Source: an uncultured Methanobrevibacter sp. (GTDB taxonomy: Archaea > Methanobacteriota > Methanobacteria > Methanobacteriales > Methanobacteriaceae). From it: DNA of 64,000 nt. The stretch lies in assembly GCF_947170395.1 (NCBI RefSeq), contig NZ_CAMVTE010000006.1, forward strand, positions 1-64,000, written 5' to 3'. This document shows positions 8,462 to 16,735 of the stretch, piece by piece. The notes beneath the pieces are model-generated. The model saw nothing but the letters and a program-made list of their open reading frames with translations. It was not told where the DNA came from and ran no database searches. A program made the translations under genes and the position numbers. Positions within the stretch are counted from its first letter, which is position 1, and each line of letters starts with the position of its first letter.

Positions 8462-9345
8462 TATTCATCCTCCTTTTCAGGCACTATAGGATCCCTTCCA
8501 ATTTTTGGTTCCAGCCAGTTATACATTTTTTCAGTTAATGGAAGTGCAACAAATATTACAATATATATTCCGACACAGAATGAAAGCAAATTACTGAATC
8601 CGGCAAATGCCTCAATTTGAGTTTCCAGACCTGGAAATGCCGCAAGGGTAGGTCCAATAGCTGCCGCATTCATACTTGCACTGCCCACACCACTTGCCAT
8701 AGCAAATGCATAAGGGTGCAATGGAATAAATGAAAGTGAAAAAGTAACCAGGAAACTAATGAATATTGTACCTATAACAGTCCCTATAATAAATATTGCA
8801 AATACTCCTCTTGATTCCGGAGAATTAAAACCGTATTTATCAACAACAACCGCAACATTCGGTTCACGACCAATAGAATTTGTCATACCAATAGATTCCT
8901 TTTTAAATCCTAAAAGCAATGCAATCGGAAGAACCAGAATTGTTGCCAAGTGGCCCAATTCCTGTAGAATTAAAGCAGGACCCATCTGGAATATCAAGCT
9001 TATAGATTGGCCGCTTGATACAGCCAATTTTGCAATTAGAACTCCAATGAAAAGCATCATGGCCCCTTCAGCAATACGGGCTTGTTTTCTCTGAATCCAT
9101 GTTACAGGTTTGGCTAAATAAAAAACAAGGCCTAAAATGATTGTATAAATCAAAGGCATTATTGTAATGGCAACATCTTTCGCGAGTGGAATTTTAATTG
9201 TACCGATTATCTCTGCAATAATAACTAAAACAAGTACAGTACCATGCAATTTGTAATCTCTCCAAGGATTTTTCTTTAAAATCCTCTTATCGGTTTTTTC
9301 ACGGTAAATATGCTCTACCTGACCATCCTTATTCGGAATTTTCAT
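8461..9345 (-). CDS. DUF3100-type membrane transporter, N-terminal half (split gene)
   Basis: A 294-residue polytopic membrane protein. A cytoplasmic N-terminal stretch of about 30 residues (EKTDKRILKKNPWRDYKLH) is followed by about seven or eight hydrophobic segments and an acidic tail. It closely resembles the first two thirds of the adjacent single-ORF paralogue: YGFNSPESRGVFAIF against YGFKSPEARGVLAIF, and PYAFAMASGVGSASMNAA in both. I believe this is the DUF3100 family of putative transporters. The start ATG follows GGAGTGG. Confidence 0.8.
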   Translation of the reverse strand: MKIPNKDGQVEHIYREKTDKRILKKNPWRDYKLHGTVLVLVIIAEIIGTIKIPLAKDVAITIMPLIYTIILGLVFYLAKPVTWIQRKQARIAEGAMMLFIGVLIAKLAVSSGQSISLIFQMGPALILQELGHLATILVLPIALLLGFKKESIGMTNSIGREPNVAVVVDKYGFNSPESRGVFAIFIIGTVIGTIFISFLVTFSLSFIPLHPYAFAMASGVGSASMNAAAIGPTLAAFPGLETQIEAFAGFSNLLSFCVGIYIVIFVALPLTEKMYNWLEPKIGRDPIVPEKEDE

Positions 9346-9477
9346 CCACTCCCAAACATTGAAAATATTTGTATAATACTATTTTCTTTAAACATATTAT
9401 ATAAATTAATAAGATTAAATCTTAAAAATTTCTCAAAAAGTGAATAGAAATCAATAAATTTATTCCGAAAATGAGAA

Positions 9478-10842
9478 TTAAATCATACCTGTGACAAGCA
9501 ATGTCAGATGTGCAATAGTTGCAGAACCAAGATAAGTTCCGGAAATGACAATCATAGCAATAATTACTCCTTTCCAGCCAATCTTTTTAAATTCAGCCCA
9601 ATCATTACCTATCGCAATCCCGACATAAGCTAAAAACGCAGTACAAATAGTTGCCAAATTAATTTGTGAAACATAATGCATTACAAAACCAGATGTTGGA
9701 ACACCAGGAATAGCTATAAAAATACCGATTAAACTAATGTAGATAATTGATTGAATTTCATACGGGACAATCCTTTCAAGAGACATGCCAACAATTGTAA
9801 TAACGGAAATTATCATCATTCCGATGAATGAATCGATTAAGGAAGAGTGATAACCTACAGCATTTCCAACGGTTACAATTAGTGAAAAAATTAAAAGCAA
9901 TGCTCCCCATCTTTTAAGTTTTCCAAATGACAATTCCTCTTTAGAGATATACTTATCCTGTTTTACCCCCTGAATCTCATACTCATCATCAATAGACTCA
10001 TCATCACTATTTCCAATATGCGGAGATAACCAGCCATATAATTTCTCTGCAAGAGGTATTGAAACAAAAATACACATATAAATACCAAAGCAGAATGAAA
10101 GAAGATTACTGCAACCTGCAAAAGCTTCCAAATCAGTAGCCATTGTCGGATAAATGTGAGATATCGAAGCCAGAGATGCAGCATTCATACTTGCACTTCC
10201 GATACCTGAAGCCATTGCAAAGGCATATGGATGAATTGGTAAAACTGAAACTGAAATACTTGACAAAAGACTTATAAAAGCAGTTCCAATAATGGATCCA
10301 ATAACAAAAATCGCCAAAACTCCACGCGCTTCAGGAGATTTGAAACCATATTTGTCAATAATAACTCCCAGGTTAGGTTCACGACAAATGGAACTGGTCA
10401 TACCAATAACTTCTCGCCTGAAACCTAAAAATAAAGCAACAGGCAATGCAATAAGAGTCCCCAAATCTCCCAATTGCTGTAAAATCAAAGCAGGACCCAC
10501 ATTAAAAATATCACTTATGGAATTACCGCTTGAAATTGCTAATTTAGCGATTAAAACTCCTATGAATAAAACCATTACTCCTTCAGCTACTTTAGATTGC
10601 TTACTCCCTACAAATTTAATAGGTTTTGCCAAAAAAAGGGCCAATCCCATAACTAAAGCATATAATAACGGCAACAACACAATTTGAATATCATCGGTTA
10701 TTTTAATCTCAATAACACCGACAAACATAGAAATGATGACCAAAACCAAAACAACTATGTGCAACTTATATTCGACCCACGGAGGCCTCTTTTTAACAGC
10801 CCGATCTGTTTTTTCCCTAAAAGGATGTGTCTGATTAGTAAT
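9478..10842 (-). CDS. DUF3100-type membrane transporter (full length, apparent ATT start)
   Basis: A polytopic membrane protein of about 454 residues with 11-13 hydrophobic segments. A hydrophilic linker (about residues 280-310) lies exactly where the neighbouring paralogue is split. The reading frame has no ATG. The first TTG (10764) would cut off THPFREKTDRAVKKRPPWVEYKL, a segment clearly homologous to the N-terminus of the paralogue. The strong site GGAGGGGAT is followed after three bases by ATT at 10842, which I take as the start. Function unknown; probably an ion-coupled carrier. It lies 133 bases upstream of the split copy and behind a promoter with a striking inverted repeat. Confidence 0.75.
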   Translation of the reverse strand: MTNQTHPFREKTDRAVKKRPPWVEYKLHIVVLVLVIISMFVGVIEIKITDDIQIVLLPLLYALVMGLALFLAKPIKFVGSKQSKVAEGVMVLFIGVLIAKLAISSGNSISDIFNVGPALILQQLGDLGTLIALPVALFLGFRREVIGMTSSICREPNLGVIIDKYGFKSPEARGVLAIFVIGSIIGTAFISLLSSISVSVLPIHPYAFAMASGIGSASMNAASLASISHIYPTMATDLEAFAGCSNLLSFCFGIYMCIFVSIPLAEKLYGWLSPHIGNSDDESIDDEYEIQGVKQDKYISKEELSFGKLKRWGALLLIFSLIVTVGNAVGYHSSLIDSFIGMMIISVITIVGMSLERIVPYEIQSIIYISLIGIFIAIPGVPTSGFVMHYVSQINLATICTAFLAYVGIAIGNDWAEFKKIGWKGVIIAMIVISGTYLGSATIAHLTLLVTGMI

Positions 10843-10896
10843 AAAATCCCCTCCAACATGTGAAAGAATTATTTGTTAATTATAACTTCAGCAGAA

Positions 10897-10933
10897 TATG
10901 TTCTCCATTTTATTTGCATATGGAGCGAACATA
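10897..10933. promoter_or_regulatory. Inverted repeat upstream of the DUF3100 transporter gene (possible operator or leader hairpin)
   Basis: The arms TATGTTCTCCA and TGGAGCGAACATA are complementary apart from small interruptions and are separated by about 13 bases. The element lies 55-91 bases upstream of the transporter start codon. A TATA-like sequence on the minus strand at about 10980-10990 would start transcription near 10955, which puts the repeat in the 5' leader or just at the start site. It could bind a dimeric regulator or fold as RNA. Confidence 0.45.
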
Positions 10934-11131
10934 TGAATTCGACTTTGCCATACTTATTAATCATACCTATAAAAAAAGTAGTATATAAATACATATGACA
11001 TAATTCACATTAGTTCTAAAATTGGGAAAAAAAATAGGGAAAAATTAAATATTATTTCACAAAAAGTGAATAAAAATAAATTAGTAAAAATTGTTCAAAT
11101 TTAAAAATAACAATTAAAAGAAATTCATATA

Positions 11132-12388
11132 CTATAATAACATTCTACAAAGAGGTTTTGACAAGTGTCGACGAGCTGAAACCGGTGTTTCATAAAACTG
11201 AGAATTTTCTAAAAATCTGTCGATTTTAATAGGAACTTTTTCATCAGATGCAATTTTATTTCCACATTTTTTACACTTGAATCCTTTATTCCTACCGGCA
11301 GATGCCATCCTTTTTCCGCATTCACAAATCGGATTTTGATATTCTACATCATTTAATTTTATGACCTGGAACTTCTCAATATTAAATGTATTTTGCTCAC
11401 CAATTCCGCCAAAGACTCTAATGATGTCACCTTCCCTCAAATAGGAAACGGTTTTTCTAAAGTTTTTTGTTGGCTCATATGCACCGCATTCTATTTCACC
11501 AGATTCATCTTTAATGTAGAAAAACATATGCCCCCCATCAATGACAGTTGGCTTATTTTTTACTTCCCCAACAACTTCATAACATCCGTACTGTTTCATG
11601 GAAGAAATATTATCTGCCTTTTGAATATGCATATCAGTATGCTGATTTGTTTTAAAGATACACCAATCTACAATCGGTTCGGCCACTTCAACAATTTCTT
11701 TTGCTTTTTTCAATGCCTCAACAGTGTTTGACCGAATTCCATACAACACAGGACACGGTGTTTTAGGCTCGATAGCAATATAGTTTTCAGAATAATCAAT
11801 GTTTTCAAATGTGTCCGGAAATGTTTCTTTATCCATTAAATAAACGGAATCATAATTTATGCGCCTTTCAGTTCCGTAATTTTTAGAATCCCTATAAGCA
11901 AGTAATTCAAAAGTATAATCGCTTAAAGGCAAGCTAATAGCTGCGATAGATCCAATAATGCCTCTGCCTTTTTTGAATTTATGAATCTCACAACCGACGG
12001 ATTTGCCGAATTCTTCAGCCTCTTCGATTGTAATGAACTCATAAATTGCCCGAAATGCATAATCCTCCATTTCCTTTGTGATTTCACCATCATAAAAAAT
12101 TACGCCCGGATTCGTATTGTCGCAGTCAAACATGGATAATTTTTCAACTTCGCCCAAAACAATTTCCTTTGCCAAACCGGCATTTTCATCATTTTCAATT
12201 TTTAAGCTAACTCCGCCATTACCCCTAGTCTTAAATCTGGCAAAAGGATTTAAGCGAATTAATCTGGGATAATCCTGTAGTTTGATTCCATTTTCTTCAA
12301 ATTTATTGATAATTTGACTTGCAAGATATGTTGTGCACATTCCATCGGGAGAGTCAGTATCATCAATACCAATGTGTAAAAAATTAAT
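11132..12388 (-). CDS. tiaS: tRNA(Ile2) 2-agmatinylcytidine synthetase TiaS
   Basis: TiaS modifies the wobble cytidine of the AUA-reading isoleucine tRNA with agmatine, using ATP, and is essential in archaea. The N-terminus HIGIDDTDSPDGMCTTYL is the family signature. Next come FARFKTRGNGG, the central catalytic domains, an OB-fold region (about 275-345) and a C-terminal zinc ribbon of two CxxC pairs (ICECGKRM and KCKKCGN). Normal size (about 420). The only conventional start is a GTG at 12397 lying inside the GGTGATT Shine-Dalgarno sequence. An ATT at 12388 sits at the correct distance behind it and is my preferred start. Convergent or operon partners are not evident. Confidence 0.92.
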   Translation of the reverse strand: MNFLHIGIDDTDSPDGMCTTYLASQIINKFEENGIKLQDYPRLIRLNPFARFKTRGNGGVSLKIENDENAGLAKEIVLGEVEKLSMFDCDNTNPGVIFYDGEITKEMEDYAFRAIYEFITIEEAEEFGKSVGCEIHKFKKGRGIIGSIAAISLPLSDYTFELLAYRDSKNYGTERRINYDSVYLMDKETFPDTFENIDYSENYIAIEPKTPCPVLYGIRSNTVEALKKAKEIVEVAEPIVDWCIFKTNQHTDMHIQKADNISSMKQYGCYEVVGEVKNKPTVIDGGHMFFYIKDESGEIECGAYEPTKNFRKTVSYLREGDIIRVFGGIGEQNTFNIEKFQVIKLNDVEYQNPICECGKRMASAGRNKGFKCKKCGNKIASDEKVPIKIDRFLENSQFYETPVSARRHLSKPLCRMLL

Positions 12389-12404
12389 TATAATCACCTT
12401 AAAT

Positions 12405-12440
12405 ATAAAATTATATTAGAGTTAAAACAATATATAGTTT
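12405..12440. promoter_or_regulatory. Overlapping divergent promoters of tiaS and the HTH regulator
   Basis: Two TATA-like elements lie between the divergent genes. TTATATTA at about 12410-12417 is suitably placed for the plus-strand regulator gene. AATATATA at about 12428-12436 is suitably placed for the minus-strand tiaS gene. Each box therefore lies beyond the other, so the two transcripts would overlap at their 5' ends or compete for initiation factors. Confidence 0.35.
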
Positions 12441-12454
12441 AGAGGAATTTAATT

Positions 12455-13387
12455 ATGTTAACTCGAGGAAACTTGCTACAGCAGATTGAAAATTTATTGA
12501 AATCACAAGGATATAAAACCTCAGACATTTATGAACAGGGTTCCTTTGATTTGGTAGCCAGGAAAAACCTATTGATTTTACTTTTAAAAACATTTTTAAA
12601 TATCGACAGCATTAACGAACATAATGCTCATGAAATGAAACAGTTGGCCAACATATTTTTGGCTTCACCTATCATCATCGGCGAAAAATCCAGAAACGGG
12701 TTTCTCGAAGAGGGAGTAATCTATGAAAGATATGATATCCCAACCATTGGCCTTGACACATTCAAAAACATGATTTTATACAATGAGTATCCCGAAATTC
12801 TAGCCGACCGTGGCGGATACTTCGTAAAGATTGATGGAAATGTCATAAAGCAATACCGTGAAGAATATTCAATGTCACTAAAGGATCTGGCAAATCTAGC
12901 TCACGTTTCAAGAGCCACAATGTATAAATACGAAAATGGAATAGTTCGCGCAAATACCGAAACGGCAATGATACTGGAAGAAATTCTCAATACAAAAGTT
13001 ACCCTCGATATTGATCTGCTTAAACAACCTCAAAAAGAAGACATTGAATACAATGACGATACAACAGACCTGTCCAAATTAGGCTATGGTGTTTTGTCCA
13101 CAAACAAAAGTCCTTTTGATGCAGTGGCAAAAATGAAAACCTCAGACAAGCATTCGCCATTAATGGCAAATGTCGAAAAAAACAGAAGTGAAAAAACATT
13201 GAAAAGAATGGCAGTGCCACTTAAGGATTTGTCAATGGTTACAACATCAGAACCGGTATTTATAATCAACAACGATAAAATAAAAGATTCAATCGGAACA
13301 ATTCCGGTTATAAAATCCTGGGAGTTAAAGGAATTTGAGAACTCAAAGGAATTATTGAAAATGATTAAAGAGAGAAAAGAGAACTGA
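12455..13387 (+). CDS. Archaeal HTH-type transcriptional regulator (XRE-like)
   Basis: A 310-residue member of a family of archaeal putative HTH regulators. The N-terminal ~120 residues have an alpha/beta pattern resembling a restriction-endonuclease-like fold (GSFDLVARKNLLILLLK, as in Holliday-junction-resolvase-like domains). A Cro/XRE helix-turn-helix follows at about 132-185 (YREEYSMSLKDLANLAHVS..TMYKYENG). The C-terminal part is conserved in the family but of unknown role. It lies 10 bases before a Cys-rich protein gene and is probably co-transcribed with it. A GAGG site precedes the ATG. Confidence 0.85.
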   Translation: MLTRGNLLQQIENLLKSQGYKTSDIYEQGSFDLVARKNLLILLLKTFLNIDSINEHNAHEMKQLANIFLASPIIIGEKSRNGFLEEGVIYERYDIPTIGLDTFKNMILYNEYPEILADRGGYFVKIDGNVIKQYREEYSMSLKDLANLAHVSRATMYKYENGIVRANTETAMILEEILNTKVTLDIDLLKQPQKEDIEYNDDTTDLSKLGYGVLSTNKSPFDAVAKMKTSDKHSPLMANVEKNRSEKTLKRMAVPLKDLSMVTTSEPVFIINNDKIKDSIGTIPVIKSWELKEFENSKELLKMIKERKEN

Positions 13388-13397
13388 AGTGATTATC

Positions 13398-13784
13398 ATG
13401 GAGAATTTACAAATTACAGGCATGGAAAATCATCCAATTAAATGGGTTTGCAACTACAAAGGACAAAATGCAATTGGAATCTGCGGCAAGACACAAAAAA
13501 TAGCTATGTTTGCATCAGATGAGCGAGTTTCAAGAATATTGGACGACATTGTAATTGGAACCGATGAAGCCCAGGAAGGATACGGCTGTGAAGAAAAGGA
13601 CCGCTGCTGTAATTTTGAATGCGAATTATGCGAAATCTCCCCAAGGCAATACCTCCAGATTACAGGCAAAAAACCATCCAATAAAAATATAAAGGATTTG
13701 ATTAATGGCCTTAAGGATTTGAATGATTCCCTTGAAGCTGAAGGATATGTTCCTTTTGAAGAATATGAAGTTGTAAAACTCTAA
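13398..13784 (+). CDS. Small cysteine-rich protein, unknown function
   Basis: A 128-residue protein (MENLQITGMENHP...). A compact cysteine cluster, CEEKDRCCNFECELC (about residues 70-84, five Cys within 15 residues), suggests a metal or iron-sulfur site. I set the start at the ATG at 13398, four bases after GTGAT; a GTG at 13389 lies within that site. It follows the HTH regulator by 10 bases, so the pair may work together, for example as a metal- or redox-responsive unit; that is inference. It overlaps the convergent gene by 4 bases. Confidence 0.7.
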   Translation: MENLQITGMENHPIKWVCNYKGQNAIGICGKTQKIAMFASDERVSRILDDIVIGTDEAQEGYGCEEKDRCCNFECELCEISPRQYLQITGKKPSNKNIKDLINGLKDLNDSLEAEGYVPFEEYEVVKL

Positions 13785-14575
13785 AATTCCTTTAAAAGTG
13801 AAAAATCTTCACTTGCCTCTTCAACTTTGGCAACACCCAATGCAATGGCATCTATATAGTCAATATTTTTAAAAAAAGTGAAAGTTTCTTTTGGTTTTAA
13901 AACACCAGCCGCCAAAGCTCGGGTAGCTATTACCTTTTTATTTAATTTTAGCAATCTCTGCTTGAAATCTTCCCTTTGGGATGCATTGAATGCTGAAATA
14001 TCCATCATGTAAGAAAGAGAATTGAATGGAATCATATAAAAATCAAATAAATCCATATCTAAATTTTTGGAAATCAGATTTGTTGTCTTTGATGGAAATG
14101 AAGTAACCAAACCTGAAAGGGATCCTGAATTATTTATTTCACTCAAAATCTTTGAAGTGAGTTTCCAGTCATAAGCGTCGGTTATGAATTCATCAACCAG
14201 CATCAACGGACAGTCATAACCTCTGAATAACTCAATGTCATCCTCCCAGTCTGCCTCTTTTGCAACTTCATAATTTGGGTTTAAATAATCCACATCGGAT
14301 TTTCCCACAGTTGCAATGACTTTCATCTCACATCCATTATCTCGGACAATATCATATGCTTCAAGCAAAACAGGATCGTTTACAAGGTTGATTGCGCGAA
14401 CACCCTGATTATAAGATTCCATTATAACTTCAGCAATATTTTGAGGACTTGTATACAAATCCACCTGATAAAGTCTGGAACGATGCCCAAAATAAGGTTC
14501 TGCGATGAATGGTCCGTAACCTAAAATTGTCTGCGGAATTGAGTTGCCTTTAATCTCCAAGTCCTCGAAAAACAT
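13781..14575 (-). CDS. TIM-barrel (aldo/keto reductase-like) protein, unknown function
   Basis: A 264-residue soluble protein with the rhythm of a TIM barrel (GYGPFIAEPYFGHRSRLYQVD near the N-terminus, then VRAINLVNDP, CEMKVIATVGKSD, FDFYMIPFNS, KVIATRALAAGVLKP and IDAIALGVAKVEEA). The last segments resemble aldo/keto reductases, but the catalytic Tyr/Lys/His set cannot be assigned with confidence. The start is the ATG at 14575 behind GTGAT, eight bases after the YbjQ stop, so the two genes form an operon. Substrate unknown. Confidence 0.65.
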   Translation of the reverse strand: MFFEDLEIKGNSIPQTILGYGPFIAEPYFGHRSRLYQVDLYTSPQNIAEVIMESYNQGVRAINLVNDPVLLEAYDIVRDNGCEMKVIATVGKSDVDYLNPNYEVAKEADWEDDIELFRGYDCPLMLVDEFITDAYDWKLTSKILSEINNSGSLSGLVTSFPSKTTNLISKNLDMDLFDFYMIPFNSLSYMMDISAFNASQREDFKQRLLKLNKKVIATRALAAGVLKPKETFTFFKNIDYIDAIALGVAKVEEASEDFSLLKEF

Positions 14576-14582
14576 ATTATCA

Positions 14583-14921
14583 CTATTCTTTTTCAACTAC
14601 AACAGCAGTTCCATAAACAAGGATTTCCTGCATTACCTGTGAAATTTCATTTGAATCAAATCTGATGGCAACAATACCATTTGCCCCTAACTCTTTTGCA
14701 TGCTCAATTGCCCTAAGCAATGCTTCATCACGGGATTCTTCCATCATTTTTACATATTGTTTGATTTCTCCACCAAATAATGATTTTACACCGGCACCTA
14801 TTTGTCCACCGGCACCTCTGCTTCTGACAGTCAATCCATAAATGAATCCTTTAGTTTCGACTATTCTGAATCCTGGAATATCATTTGCTGTTGATATTGG
14901 AAATTCGTTTACTGATACCAT
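14583..14921 (-). CDS. YbjQ/UPF0145 family protein
   Basis: A 112-residue protein of the YbjQ (UPF0145, putative heavy-metal-binding) family, which forms pentamers in characterised structures. The hallmarks are GFIYGLTVRSRG, the DEALLRAIEHAKELGANGIVAIRFD helix-strand region and the C-terminal EILVYGTAVVV strand. The start is the ATG at 14921 behind GGTGAT; an upstream in-frame GTG lies inside that site. Function in archaea is unknown. Confidence 0.88.
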   Translation of the reverse strand: MVSVNEFPISTANDIPGFRIVETKGFIYGLTVRSRGAGGQIGAGVKSLFGGEIKQYVKMMEESRDEALLRAIEHAKELGANGIVAIRFDSNEISQVMQEILVYGTAVVVEKE

Positions 14922-15102
14922 ATTTATCACCTAATTTAAAAAAAAGAATTGGAAATTCTTTTCAGTATTATTTTATTCATTTGATTTAATAAAAATATAT
15001 CTAATGTTGGGATTTTAATATATTTAAATATAATAAAAAATAGATATTTAACTAATATTTATTATTAAATATTCTTTTAAATGACAATATTATGGTGAAA
15101 AT

Positions 15103-16677
15103 ATGAAAGTACTTATCGCTGATTCAATTAATGAAAAGGGTATTGAAAATTTAAAGGAAGTGGCCGAAGTTGTCGTTGATACCAGCATCACTCCTGAAGA
15201 ATTGGCAAATACCATCCACGAATACGACGGAATTGTTGTAAGAAGTCGGACAAAACTTACTGCTGACATAATCAAAAAAGCAGACAACATGAAAATAATC
15301 GCAAGAGCCGGTGTTGGAGTAGACAATATCGACCTTGATGCCGCAACCGAAAAAGGAATCATGGTTGTAAACTCCCCTGAATCCACTTCAGTGACTGTAG
15401 CGGAACACACCATGGGATTAATCCTAAGCATGGCACGTAAAATTTCCATTGCAGATAAATCTGTTAAAGAAGGCAAATGGGAAAAGAAAAAATTTATGGG
15501 TGTTGAACTTAGAAATAAAACTCTCGGTGTAATCGGTATGGGAAGAATCGGTTCACAGGTAGTCAACAGATGTAAAGCTTTCGGCATGGATGCTATGGCA
15601 TATGATCCGTACTTGCCTGAAGAGGTTGCAAAACAAATGGGTGTTGAACTAACCGATTTGGAAACCGTTCTTAAAAATTCTGATTTCATTACAATCCACG
15701 TTCCACTTACTCCTGAAACCAAACACTCCATTTCAACCGAGCAGTTTGAAATCATGAAAGATAGCGCATATATTGTAAACTGTGCCCGTGGTGGAATCAT
15801 TGATGAAGAAGCGCTCTATGATGCTTTAGTCAACAATAAAATTGGTGGTGCCGCATTAGACGTATACGAAGAAGAACCACCGGCTGAAGATTCCAAATTA
15901 TTTGAACTTGACAATATTGTATTGACCCCACACATTGCCGCTTCCACCAAAGAAGCTCAAAGGGATGCTGCCATCATTGTTGCTGACGAAATTATTGAAT
16001 TGGCAAATGGAAAAGCACCAAGAAATGTTTTAAACATGCCACGTATCGACAACAATACCTACCAGGAAGTAGCTCCATACATGGAACTGTGTGAAAAATT
16101 AGGTAGTTTCATCTCACAGGGAGTCAACGGTAAAATAAAAGAAATCGAAATTATTTACAGCGGAGAATTAGCTGAAATTGACAATCTTGAAATTCTAACA
16201 AGAACTGTCATTCAGGGTGCAGTCAATCCGTTCCTAAGCTCACCTGTCAATGCCGTTAACGCAGCCCTTGTTGCAAAAGACAGAGGAATCAGCATTACTG
16301 AAGGCAGAAAAGACAAAGCTAAAGGATATGATTCACTCATTAAAGTTATTGCAAAAAGTGCTGATGACGTATTCTCAGCTGTCGGAACTCACTTACACGA
16401 ATCAAGAATTTTAAAAGTAAACGATTATTGGGTGGACGTTATTCCTGAAGGACATATGTTCATTGCAAAATACGAAGATGTTCCTGGAAGTATCGGTAAA
16501 ATCGGTACCAAACTCGGAGAACATAATGTTAACATCGGAATTATGCAAGTTGGAAGAGATGAAAAAGGCGGAAGAGCAATCATGGTTCTAACTTTAGATA
16601 AAGAAATTCCAAAAGATGTTATCAAAGAAATCCAAGCTTTAGACAATGTTTATGAAGCTAACGGATTAGAATTATAA
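15103..16677 (+). CDS. serA: D-3-phosphoglycerate dehydrogenase
   Basis: SerA oxidises 3-phosphoglycerate to 3-phosphohydroxypyruvate with NAD, the first step of serine synthesis. The 524-residue form has the full architecture: catalytic and NAD-binding domains with [12 protein letters not shown] (about 145-156), [11 protein letters not shown] and [13 protein letters not shown], then the allosteric substrate-binding domain (about 310-450) and a C-terminal ACT domain ([19 protein letters not shown]) that usually senses serine. It stands alone, with its own A/T-rich promoter region upstream and a terminator downstream. Confidence 0.96.
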   Translation: MKVLIADSINEKGIENLKEVAEVVVDTSITPEELANTIHEYDGIVVRSRTKLTADIIKKADNMKIIARAGVGVDNIDLDAATEKGIMVVNSPESTSVTVAEHTMGLILSMARKISIADKSVKEGKWEKKKFMGVELRNKTLGVIGMGRIGSQVVNRCKAFGMDAMAYDPYLPEEVAKQMGVELTDLETVLKNSDFITIHVPLTPETKHSISTEQFEIMKDSAYIVNCARGGIIDEEALYDALVNNKIGGAALDVYEEEPPAEDSKLFELDNIVLTPHIAASTKEAQRDAAIIVADEIIELANGKAPRNVLNMPRIDNNTYQEVAPYMELCEKLGSFISQGVNGKIKEIEIIYSGELAEIDNLEILTRTVIQGAVNPFLSSPVNAVNAALVAKDRGISITEGRKDKAKGYDSLIKVIAKSADDVFSAVGTHLHESRILKVNDYWVDVIPEGHMFIAKYEDVPGSIGKIGTKLGEHNVNIGIMQVGRDEKGGRAIMVLTLDKEIPKDVIKEIQALDNVYEANGLEL

Positions 16678-16706
16678 AAAACAATTTTTCACCATAATTG
16701 TTTTTT
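16676..16706 (+). terminator. Terminator hairpin after serA
   Basis: The arms AAAAAACAATT and AATTGTTTTTT are perfectly complementary around a nine-base loop directly after the serA stop codon, ending in a T run and a further T-rich stretch. It could also serve the convergent JAMM gene. Confidence 0.6.
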
Positions 16707-16735
16707 ATTTTTTACTTATTTTTTTACAAAAACAG

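Noticed and set aside
8440-8480. The split DUF3100 transporter as a pseudogene
   Set aside because: The second ORF has its own ATG in a TAATG overlap, the break is in the linker and both halves are well preserved, so a working two-part protein is more likely. A sequencing error cannot be fully excluded.
15090-15800. A 236-codon open frame on the minus strand opposite serA
   Set aside because: It lies wholly inside the clearly coding serA gene in the opposite direction, has Ser/Thr/Pro-rich shadow composition and no ribosome binding site.
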